A DNA stretch of 11,010 nt, from NCBI GenBank assembly GCA_041486365.1, contig JBGPLH010000080.1, positions 1 through 11,010 on the forward strand. Reading direction: 5' to 3'. The notes under the pieces are model-generated. The model did not search any database. It was not told the DNA's origin and was given only the letters and a program-made list of their open reading frames with translations. The stretch is from JBGPLH01 sp041486365 [NCBI: Thermodesulfobacteriota bacterium]. Its GTDB lineage: Bacteria; JAUYMQ01. Position 1 is the first letter of the stretch. Every line of letters starts with the position of its first letter. Made by a program: the position numbers and the translations under genes. Shown here one piece after another: positions 1 through 5,904 of this stretch.

Positions 1-49
1 CATCGGCAAACCGCGGCGAAAATGGAGGGGATTCCTTTCCGTGCCTGCG

Positions 50-79
50 TTGCGGCCTCCGGGGGCTCCGGTCTAGGAT
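50..79 (+). promoter_or_regulatory. candidate promoter of the CoA-transferase operon
   Basis: TTGCGG at 50-55 and TAGGAT at 74-79 are separated by 18 bases. They match the sigma-70 hexamers at 3/6 and 4/6 positions, so this is a weak match found by eye. It would start transcription near base 86 and leave a leader of about 95 bases before the ATG at 181. No better pair was seen in bases 1-180. Such matches arise by chance, so confidence is low. Confidence 0.25.
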
Positions 80-84
80 GGCTC

Positions 85-105
85 GCCGCGGGAATTCCCC
101 GCGGC
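85..105. repeat. perfect 8-bp inverted repeat, 5-base centre
   Basis: The arms GCCGCGGG (85-92) and CCCGCGGC (98-105) are exact reverse complements around AATTC (93-97). No T-run follows, so it is not a typical intrinsic terminator. It sits at the predicted transcription start of the downstream operon. It could be an operator for a dimeric regulator or a hairpin at the 5' end of the leader RNA. In DNA of this base composition, GC-rich palindromes also occur by chance. Confidence 0.45.
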
Positions 106-180
106 ACTGCGGCGTCGGGCCCGAAGTCCCTCCTCGGGATCCCCGATGCGCGGCTCCATGCAGGCCCCGGGGGAAATGAC

Positions 181-1965
181 ATGTTCGACCGGTTCCGGGA
201 TGCGCTGGAGGGCCCGCTCCGCGTGCGCGCGCAGGAGGGCTCCTCCAAGGTGATGTCCGTCGGAGAGGCCGTGGCGCGCTTCATCCGACCGGGCATGACG
301 CTGCACGCGCTGTCCACGACCAGCCGCCCCAATGCGATCGTGTATGAAGTGATGCGCCGGTTCTGGGGGAAGGACCCGCGCTTCACCTATATTTCGATCA
401 GCCTCACCGGCACCGCCCCCGTGATGGTGCGGGGCGGCCTCATCGCGCGGGCGATCACCACCTTCTGCGGCGACTCCTATCCCACCCCGGGGCCCAACCC
501 GGTCTTCACGCGGGCCTTCCTGGACCAGACCCTTGAGATCGAGAACTGGTCCATGCTCACGCTGCCGCTCCGTCTCAAGGCGGCGGCCATGGGAATTCCC
601 TGGCACCCCACCCGTTCCCTCGTTGGCAGCAGCATGGCCGAGGAGAACCACGATGCATTCCGCCTCTCAGGCGACGACGAGACCGTCGGCATGGTCCGCG
701 CCCTCGAGCCCGACCTCTCGCTGGTGCATGCCTGGGCCGCCGACCCGGCGGGGAACGCGCTCCTGGCGCCGCCCTATGGCGAGGACGTGTACGGCGCGCT
801 CGCGGCGAGGGACGGGGCCATCGTGAGCGTGGAGCGCGTCGTGTCCGCCGACTTCCTGCGCCGGCACAACCATCTCGTGCGGATCCCGTCCTATGCGGTG
901 CGCGCGGTCTGCCCGGCGCCCTGGGGCTCGCACCCCAGCGGGATCTCCAACCGGGGGGTGCCGGAACTGGAGGCCTACGCCGAGGACTATGCGTTCCTGA
1001 ACGATCTGCGCCGGGCCGCGAAGTCGACGGAGACGCTGGACGCATGGGCGAAGGAATGGGTCCTCGAGGTGCCCGACCACGAGGCCTACGTCCGCAGGCT
1101 GGGCATGGATCGGATCCTCTTCCTCAAGGGGAAGGCGGACGGCGATTCCTGGATGCCGGAGCTGGCGGAGCTGGACGCCTCGATCGATCTGGACGCGCCA
1201 CCAAGCCCCGTGGAGACGATGATCGCGGTGGCGGCCCGGAAGATCGAGGAGCGCTGCCGCGCGGAGGGGTACCGGACGATCCTCGCGGGGGTCGGCGCGT
1301 CCAACCTCGCTGCTTGGCTCGCCAATGCACGCCTGCGCGAGGACGGGTTCGACAACGAGCTGATGGCGGAGCTGGGCTTCTACGGTTACTCGCCGCGGCC
1401 GGCCGATCCCTTCATCTTCAACTACCGGAACCTCCCGACCTGCAAGCTCCTCACCGGGATCGAGACGACGATGGGGATCTTCATGGGCGGGCGGAACAAT
1501 CGGTGCGTGGGCGCGCTGGGCGCCGCGCAGGTGGACCGCCTCGGGAATCTGAACTCGACGAAGATCCCGGGTGTGACCTACCTGGTGGGGAGCGGCGGCG
1601 CCAACGACATCGCGTCCAGCGCCCGCGAGGTGGTGGTCTGCGCCCAGCAGGATGCGTCGCGGTTCCCCGAGCGCGTGCCCTACATCACGAGCCCCGGCCG
1701 CCGCGTGAGCACCGTGGTGACCGATCTCGGCGTCCTCGAGAAAGGCGGAGAGGGGAGCGAGGCGGAGCTCGTCCTCACCGGCGTCTTCCCGGACGGCGCC
1801 TCCGACCTGACGCGGCTTGCGCGGCGCGCGACGGAGCGCTGCGGGTGGAAGCTCCGCGTGGCAGGCGACCTCGCCCTCATCCCTCCGGCCCGGCCCGAGG
1901 AGACACGGCTCCTGCGCCTGTTCGACCCGCGAAGGCAGTTCCTCGGCAAGCAGGATCCCGCGTGA
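181..1965 (+). CDS. fused family I CoA-transferase (glutaconate CoA-transferase alpha-beta type)
   Basis: A 594-residue cytoplasmic enzyme expected to move CoA between carboxylic acids through a glutamyl-CoA thioester. Residues 1-~330 resemble the GctA-type alpha subunit (PYG and GSHPSG segments, then an AKEWVLEVPDHEAYVRRLG stretch). Residues ~350-594 resemble the GctB-type beta subunit: GAAQVDRLGNLNSTKIPG near 447, GSGGAND near 471, YITSPG near 501, and VVTDLGVLE after that. Glu397 in MAELGFYGY lies where GctB enzymes carry the catalytic glutamate (ESG in Acidaminococcus), so the active site looks intact. In the classic enzyme the two halves are separate proteins; here they form one chain. 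The frame stays open upstream to base 22, but the ATG at 181 is chosen because GGGGGA (169-174) precedes it and family similarity begins just after it. It is the first gene of a three-gene operon, 28 bases before the beta-like gene. The substrate is not readable; glutaconate is only the family name. IpdAB-like hydrolases belong to the same superfamily. Confidence 0.9.
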   Translation: MFDRFRDALEGPLRVRAQEGSSKVMSVGEAVARFIRPGMTLHALSTTSRPNAIVYEVMRRFWGKDPRFTYISISLTGTAPVMVRGGLIARAITTFCGDSYPTPGPNPVFTRAFLDQTLEIENWSMLTLPLRLKAAAMGIPWHPTRSLVGSSMAEENHDAFRLSGDDETVGMVRALEPDLSLVHAWAADPAGNALLAPPYGEDVYGALAARDGAIVSVERVVSADFLRRHNHLVRIPSYAVRAVCPAPWGSHPSGISNRGVPELEAYAEDYAFLNDLRRAAKSTETLDAWAKEWVLEVPDHEAYVRRLGMDRILFLKGKADGDSWMPELAELDASIDLDAPPSPVETMIAVAARKIEERCRAEGYRTILAGVGASNLAAWLANARLREDGFDNELMAELGFYGYSPRPADPFIFNYRNLPTCKLLTGIETTMGIFMGGRNNRCVGALGAAQVDRLGNLNSTKIPGVTYLVGSGGANDIASSAREVVVCAQQDASRFPERVPYITSPGRRVSTVVTDLGVLEKGGEGSEAELVLTGVFPDGASDLTRLARRATERCGWKLRVAGDLALIPPARPEETRLLRLFDPRRQFLGKQDPA

Positions 1966-1993
1966 GACATGGCGCAGGGCCCGGTGCCGGCCG

Positions 1994-2887
1994 ATGAGAT
2001 TGACGGGCGAGGGGGCGCAGGCGTGCCTCTCGCGCGTCCTGTCGCGCGTGGAGGGCGCGGCGCCGCGCTTCGCGCCTCCGGGGACGCCGCCGGTCCTCAC
2101 GATGGCCGTCGGGATCGATCCCGACGCCCTCGCCCCTCGCTTCGATCTGCGCGCCGGCACCCGCCACGCAGGCGCGATCGCCGATCTCGAGGCGGGCCCC
2201 TCCGACAGGATCCTGCGGGAGTCCCTCTCCCGCGCCGGCGCCCCTCCCGCCGACCTCCCCACCCTCGGCCGCCTTCTGCGCCAGGCCTGGCGCGCCTTCG
2301 CGGCGATGGAGGCGCTCGCGCTCCGCGCGGAGGCCGCGCTTTCCGAAGGCGAGGCCGCCTTCGGGGCCTGCGCTCTTTGGCTCGACGAGCGCGCGCTGTT
2401 CCGTCACGCCGACCTCGAGTCGCTCGGCGGTGACGGGCTGGACCGGCGGCTGGCCCGCGCGGGGATCGACTACGTCGGGCTCGATGGCGACGTCGGGCTC
2501 CTCTGCATCGGCGCGGGGATGACGCTCGCGATGATCGACCGCCTGCGCGACGCGGGCGTGCGACCCGCGGCGTTCCTGGACGTGAGCCGTAACCCCTCGC
2601 CCGACGCAATCGCGCTGGCGCTCGAGGCGCTTCTGGATCATCACCGCGCGCGCGCGATGGCGGTGAACGTGTTCGGCGGGATCACGCCGATGGACCGGCT
2701 CGCGCAGGGGCTGCTGGAGGCGCTCGCGCGGCGTGGCGGCGCGCGCGTCCCCCTGATCGTGCGCCTGGAGGGAACCGGCGGGGAGGTGGGTCGTGCGGCG
2801 CTGGCGGCCGCGGGGATCGCCCTGGCGGCGAGCACCGCCGAGGTGGTGGCCTTCGCCGTCCGACACGCGTGCGGAGGCGACGCGTGA
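1994..2887 (+). CDS. short, degenerate succinyl-CoA synthetase beta-like protein
   Basis: A 297-residue relative of SucC, which is normally about 388. The C-terminal CoA-ligase domain is clear: YVGLDGDVG (160-168), IGAG (172-175), FLDV (194-197), NVFGGITPMD (225-234) and VRLEGTGGEVG (256-266). Residues ~33-140 match the second half of the ATP-grasp domain and end in the family's ALFRH (134-138). The first ~100 residues of SucC, which hold much of the nucleotide site, are absent. The metal-binding EINPL segment reads EAALS (113-117), and the second metal-ligand aspartate falls on Ala126. NGAG reads IGAG, and DVGGGA reads DVSRNP (196-201). I infer loss of normal ATP/ADP chemistry. No strong ribosome site precedes the ATG at 1994; an earlier start would overlap the CoA-transferase gene. 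The TGA overlaps the GTG of the alpha gene, so the two are probably translated together and form a complex. It may be structural or support a transferase-type reaction, as proposed for FdrA-like proteins that lack ATP-grasp. Confidence 0.85.
   Translation: MRLTGEGAQACLSRVLSRVEGAAPRFAPPGTPPVLTMAVGIDPDALAPRFDLRAGTRHAGAIADLEAGPSDRILRESLSRAGAPPADLPTLGRLLRQAWRAFAAMEALALRAEAALSEGEAAFGACALWLDERALFRHADLESLGGDGLDRRLARAGIDYVGLDGDVGLLCIGAGMTLAMIDRLRDAGVRPAAFLDVSRNPSPDAIALALEALLDHHRARAMAVNVFGGITPMDRLAQGLLEALARRGGARVPLIVRLEGTGGEVGRAALAAAGIALAASTAEVVAFAVRHACGGDA
2872..2876 (+). promoter_or_regulatory. ribosome binding site that decides the alpha-subunit start
   Basis: GGAGG lies 7 bases before the GTG at 2884, inside the end of the beta-like gene. 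It favours GTG 2884 over the in-frame GTG at 2869, which would overlap this site and add five residues (VRRRR). Confidence 0.7.
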
Positions 2888-3780
2888 GCATCCTCGTCGG
2901 CCCGGAGACGCGGCTCCTCGTCCAGGGGATCACGGGACGGCAGGCCGGGCTCCATGCACGCCTCATGCGCGGCGCCGGGACGGACATCGTGGCGGGCGTT
3001 GCCCCGGGTCGCGCGGGAGCGCGGGTGGAAGGCCTCGAGAACGTCCCTGTCTTCGGCAGCGTGGCGCAGGCGCGGGCGGCCACGGGCGCCAACGCCTCGA
3101 TCGCCTTCGTTCCGCCGGCGGGCGCGGCGGGGAGCCTGATCGAGGCGATGGAGGCGGGCCTGGACCTCGTCGTCGCCATCACGGATGGCATCCCCGTTCA
3201 CGACATGCTGCGCGTGCGCCGCCGGCTCGAGGCGCTTCGCGCGGGCGGCTTCCGCGGGCGCCTCGTCGGCCCGAACGGGCCCGGCGTGATCGCGCCGGGG
3301 AAGGCGAAGGTCGGGATCATGCCCGACGGGATCTGCCGGCCCGGGCCGGTGGGAATTGCATCCCGGAGCGGATCGCTCAGCTACGAGATGGCCCGGGGAC
3401 TCTCGGCGATCGGGATCGGGCAGTCGACGGTCGTGGGCGTCGGGGGCGATCCCGTGAAGGGGACGCGCTTCGAGGATCTGCTCCCGCTCTTCGAAGCGGA
3501 TCCGGAGACGAAGGTGATCGTGCTCCTCGGAGAGGTCGGTGGAACGGACGAGGAGCGCGCAGCGGCGTGGATCGCCCGACACGGGACGAAACCGGTGGCG
3601 GCGCTAGTCGCCGGGCGGTGGGCGCCGGAGGAGATCCCGCTCGGCCACCCGGGGGCGCTGGTCCTGGACGGGAAGGGGAATGCGGCGGAGAAGATAGAGA
3701 CCCTGCGGCGCGCCGGGGTCCACCTGGCGCCCGACACGGACGCGCTGGCGGCCATCGTGAAGGGTCTGCTCTCGCGGTGA
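2884..3780 (+). CDS. succinyl-CoA synthetase alpha-like protein (acyl-CoA ligase)
   Basis: A 298-residue SucD-family protein of normal length. It has a Rossmann-type CoA-binding N-terminus (VQGITGRQAG, 13-22) and a ligase domain with SRSGSLSYE (160-168), GVGGDPVKGT (185-194) and GEVGGTDEE (216-224). His255 in LGHPGAL is the expected phospho-histidine, and Glu217 matches its partner glutamate. Both are present, so the phosphate-carrying active site looks complete. The usual GPNCPG motif reads GPNGPG (129-134), with Gly in place of Cys. In SCS the enzyme joins a carboxylate and CoA using NTP, or runs in reverse. Here the partner beta chain appears unable to bind nucleotide normally, so the reaction and substrate are open. 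The GTG start overlaps the beta TGA by 4 bases (GTGA) and has GGAGG before it. It is the last gene of the operon, ending 9 bases from the converging murU-like gene. The relationship to SucD is certain; its role is not. Confidence 0.9.
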   Translation: MSILVGPETRLLVQGITGRQAGLHARLMRGAGTDIVAGVAPGRAGARVEGLENVPVFGSVAQARAATGANASIAFVPPAGAAGSLIEAMEAGLDLVVAITDGIPVHDMLRVRRRLEALRAGGFRGRLVGPNGPGVIAPGKAKVGIMPDGICRPGPVGIASRSGSLSYEMARGLSAIGIGQSTVVGVGGDPVKGTRFEDLLPLFEADPETKVIVLLGEVGGTDEERAAAWIARHGTKPVAALVAGRWAPEEIPLGHPGALVLDGKGNAAEKIETLRRAGVHLAPDTDALAAIVKGLLSR

Positions 3781-3789
3781 GGATTCGGA

Positions 3790-4818
3790 TCAGGCGGCAG
3801 AGACCCGGCCGCGCGGCGTGAGCACGGCCCGTTCGATCGTCTCGCCGGCGGCGAGCGTTGCGTCCTCCCAGAGGATCGCGTGGCGCGCGTGGGATCCGTC
3901 GCCCGCGCGCGATCGCGCCCCGAGGATTGCGCAGGGACCCACCACGGCGCCCCCGCCGATGACGGCCTCCGGGCCTATGAAGAGAGGTCCTTCAAGTCGC
4001 GCGGAGGGATCGACTCGCGCGCTCCCCGCCACGCGAATGCCTCCGGGACGCGTCCGGACGTCCCCCGCGATGGCCCCGGCGGCGTAGGCGGGGGCCAGCC
4101 GGCCGTCCAGGAGGGCCTCGGCCGTCTCGAGGTACCGCGCGGGCGTGCCGATGTCGTGGAACGCCCGGGCGAGGAAGCAGCCGTGCACGCGCTCGCCCGC
4201 GGCGATGAGCTTCGGATAGACGTCCGCGTTGATGCAAAATACCTCTTCCTCGGGCATGAAGTCGAAGATCCGCGGCTCGATCACATGGATCCCGCAGAAG
4301 TGGCCGGCCCGTCCCCTTTCCTTCCAGCCCATCCTGCCCGAGATGTCGCGCACGTCGGAGGCGCCGTCCACACGGACCACGCCGAAATCGCTCCCCGCGC
4401 GGGCCTCGGCGAGGAGCATGGTCGCCACCGCCCCCGAGCGCGCGTGCTCGGTGATGACGGCGGGCAGATCGACGTCCACGAGCGTGTCGCCGTTGAGCAC
4501 CACGAAGGTCCCTCCCTCGAGCCGCGTCCGCGCCCGCTTGATTCCGCCTCCGGTGCCCAGGAGCCGAGGCGTCTCCTCCGAGTAGTGGACCGAGAGGCCG
4601 AGGTCCGATCCATCGCCGATCAGGGCGCGGATCTGATCGCCCAGGTGATGGAGGTTGATCGTGACCTCGTGAATCCCGGCGTGGCGGAGCAGGAGCAGCG
4701 GGAAGCGGAGGAGGGGCCCATCGAGTAGCGGGAGGAGGGGCTTGGGGCGCTCCTCCGTGAGGGGGCGCAGGCGGGTGCCGAGCCCCGCGGCCAGAACCAT
4801 CGCGCGGTCCACGCTCAC
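3790..4818 (-). CDS. murU: sugar-1-phosphate nucleotidyltransferase, probable MurNAc-1-P uridylyltransferase (MurU-like)
   Basis: A 342-residue enzyme with the nucleotidyltransferase signature LAAGLGTRLRPLT (9-21), then RPKPLLPL (24-31), LGTGGGIKRA (87-96), NGDT with the metal-binding Asp111 (109-112), and DIGTP (222-226). Residues ~258-335 form an irregular hexapeptide pattern (VAGSARVDPSARLEGPLFIG and following) typical of a left-handed beta-helix. Pseudomonas-type MurU is near 223 residues and lacks such a tail, so this is a longer form resembling GlmU or mannose-1-phosphate guanylyltransferases. By motif alone the sugar could be MurNAc-1-P, GlcNAc-1-P or mannose-1-P. MurU is preferred because the gene follows amgK with a GTGA overlap and nagZ lies just upstream. 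In the known pathway MurU converts MurNAc-alpha-1-phosphate and UTP to UDP-MurNAc in the cytoplasm. GTG 4818 is chosen for the overlap; ATG 4800 would start inside the signature region. It is the last gene of the - strand operon. Confidence 0.8.
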   Translation of the reverse strand: MSVDRAMVLAAGLGTRLRPLTEERPKPLLPLLDGPLLRFPLLLLRHAGIHEVTINLHHLGDQIRALIGDGSDLGLSVHYSEETPRLLGTGGGIKRARTRLEGGTFVVLNGDTLVDVDLPAVITEHARSGAVATMLLAEARAGSDFGVVRVDGASDVRDISGRMGWKERGRAGHFCGIHVIEPRIFDFMPEEEVFCINADVYPKLIAAGERVHGCFLARAFHDIGTPARYLETAEALLDGRLAPAYAAGAIAGDVRTRPGGIRVAGSARVDPSARLEGPLFIGPEAVIGGGAVVGPCAILGARSRAGDGSHARHAILWEDATLAAGETIERAVLTPRGRVSAA

Positions 4819-5888
4819 GCGCGGCGCCCGGCAATGGGGCCGAGCGCGTCTTCGAGGATCCGCCGCGCCGCCCCGATTCCGGGAAGGCGCGCGGCGGCCT
4901 CGAGGACGTAGCGCGCATTGGCCGGGTTGTAGCGCAGGTAGCCCGGGTTTCCCTTCACGCGATCGATGTAGACGAACCGGCCGTAGTCCTTGAGTTTGCG
5001 CTGTAGCGTCATGCGCGCGAAGGCCTCGCGGAACGCGTCGCGCCCGGGGTTGAACCCCGCCGCGCCTGCGCGCGCGAGGTAGTCGTCGACGAGGGTCTCC
5101 AGCAGCGTGGGCGAGAGCTCCACGTAGGAATCGCGCAGCAGCGCCACGAGGTCGTAGGTCCGCGGGCCGCGCAGCGCGTCCTGGAAATCGATCAGCCGCA
5201 ACCTTTGTCCTTGAACGAGCAGATTCTTGCTCTGGAAGTCCCGGTGGGTGAAGACCCGCGGCTCGGCGGCCAGCGCCCGAGCGATCGGGCCGAAGGCGTC
5301 GCGCAGGACGGCCAGGCGCTTCGAATCCACGTCGCGCCCGCTCTTCGTGCCCAGACCGTATTCGATGAAGTGCTCGAACTCCCACAGGAAGAGCGTCTCC
5401 GTGAAGGCCGCCTTGGAAGCGACGCACGACTCGTCCAGGCGCCGCGTGCCTTCCGTCTGGAGAGCCACGAGCAGATCGAGAGCGCGCCCGTACCAGACCC
5501 GGCGCTCCCCGTCGGATGTCTTCGCGACGACCGACTCGAAGAGCGCGTCACCGAGGTCCTCGAGGTAGATGAGCCCGTTCGCCTCGTCGTGGAAGTAGAT
5601 CTCGGGGACCGCGTCGGTGAAGGAGCGCAGGAACCGGTGGACGTTCACGAAGGGAAGCTCCTCGAACGTCGATTCGATCTCGACGATTTCCTCCGATTTG
5701 ATCCCCTGGTCCTCCCGGTTGAGCACCATGAGGGCGATGGTGCGGGGCGCATGCCCGACCCCGAGATGGACGCGCCAGTAGGTGCGGGTGGAGGCGTGGG
5801 CGGCGAGCATCTCGATCCGCGCGGCGTCGCCCGGGCAGCCGAAGAGGCGGCTGACCATGGCGCGTACCTCCGGCTCGAACCACTCCAT
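4815..5888 (-). CDS. amgK: AmgK-like anomeric MurNAc/GlcNAc kinase (APH fold)
   Basis: A 357-residue aminoglycoside-phosphotransferase-fold kinase. The catalytic loop is HRDFQSKN (215-222), with Asp217 as the catalytic base and Asn222 as a metal ligand. The metal-binding motif is IDFQD (233-237, Asp234). The following LRGPRTYDLVALLRDSY (239-255) and the late QRKLKDYGRF (296-305) are typical of AmgK-type proteins rather than of antibiotic-resistance kinases. In Pseudomonas, AmgK phosphorylates MurNAc (and GlcNAc) at C1 with ATP, feeding MurU and bypassing de novo, fosfomycin-sensitive UDP-MurNAc synthesis. Being next to murU and nagZ makes this role likely. A purine-rich AAGGGGAG lies about 8 bases before the ATG at 5888 and overlaps the nagZ stop. 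The nagZ stop is 16 bases upstream, and the end overlaps murU by GTGA. No signal peptide is seen. Sugar specificity is inferred from family and context. Confidence 0.88.
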   Translation of the reverse strand: MEWFEPEVRAMVSRLFGCPGDAARIEMLAAHASTRTYWRVHLGVGHAPRTIALMVLNREDQGIKSEEIVEIESTFEELPFVNVHRFLRSFTDAVPEIYFHDEANGLIYLEDLGDALFESVVAKTSDGERRVWYGRALDLLVALQTEGTRRLDESCVASKAAFTETLFLWEFEHFIEYGLGTKSGRDVDSKRLAVLRDAFGPIARALAAEPRVFTHRDFQSKNLLVQGQRLRLIDFQDALRGPRTYDLVALLRDSYVELSPTLLETLVDDYLARAGAAGFNPGRDAFREAFARMTLQRKLKDYGRFVYIDRVKGNPGYLRYNPANARYVLEAAARLPGIGAARRILEDALGPIAGRRA

Positions 5889-5904
5889 GCGATCATCTCC
5901 CCTT

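Noticed and set aside
1-3. CAT at the window edge, which could be the ATG of a divergent gene leaving to the left.
   Set aside because: Only three bases are visible and no ribosome site precedes it on the - strand.
22-180. An in-frame extension of the CoA-transferase gene to the ATG at 22.
   Set aside because: The 53 extra residues show no family similarity and cover the promoter-like motif and inverted repeat. The ATG at 181 has a purine-rich ribosome site.
667-2262. A 531-codon open frame on the - strand under the CoA-transferase and beta-like genes.
   Set aside because: It is antisense to genes with clear family motifs, is rich in Arg, Gly, Pro and His, and shows no recognisable domain. 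Long empty frames are expected opposite GC-rich codons.
3808-3817. The palindrome GCCGCGCGGC near the operon junction as a terminator.
   Set aside because: It lies within the last codons of the murU-like gene, its arms leave no room for a loop, and no T-run follows on either strand.
4819-5427. An N-terminal extension of the murU-like frame up to 5427.
   Set aside because: It overlaps the catalytic part of amgK and is Arg-rich without motifs. The nucleotidyltransferase signature starts within a few residues of GTG 4818.
4815-5888. Reading the APH-fold kinase as an aminoglycoside-resistance gene.
   Set aside because: Motifs after the catalytic loop match AmgK-type proteins, and the nagZ and murU neighbours explain it as a cell-wall sugar kinase.
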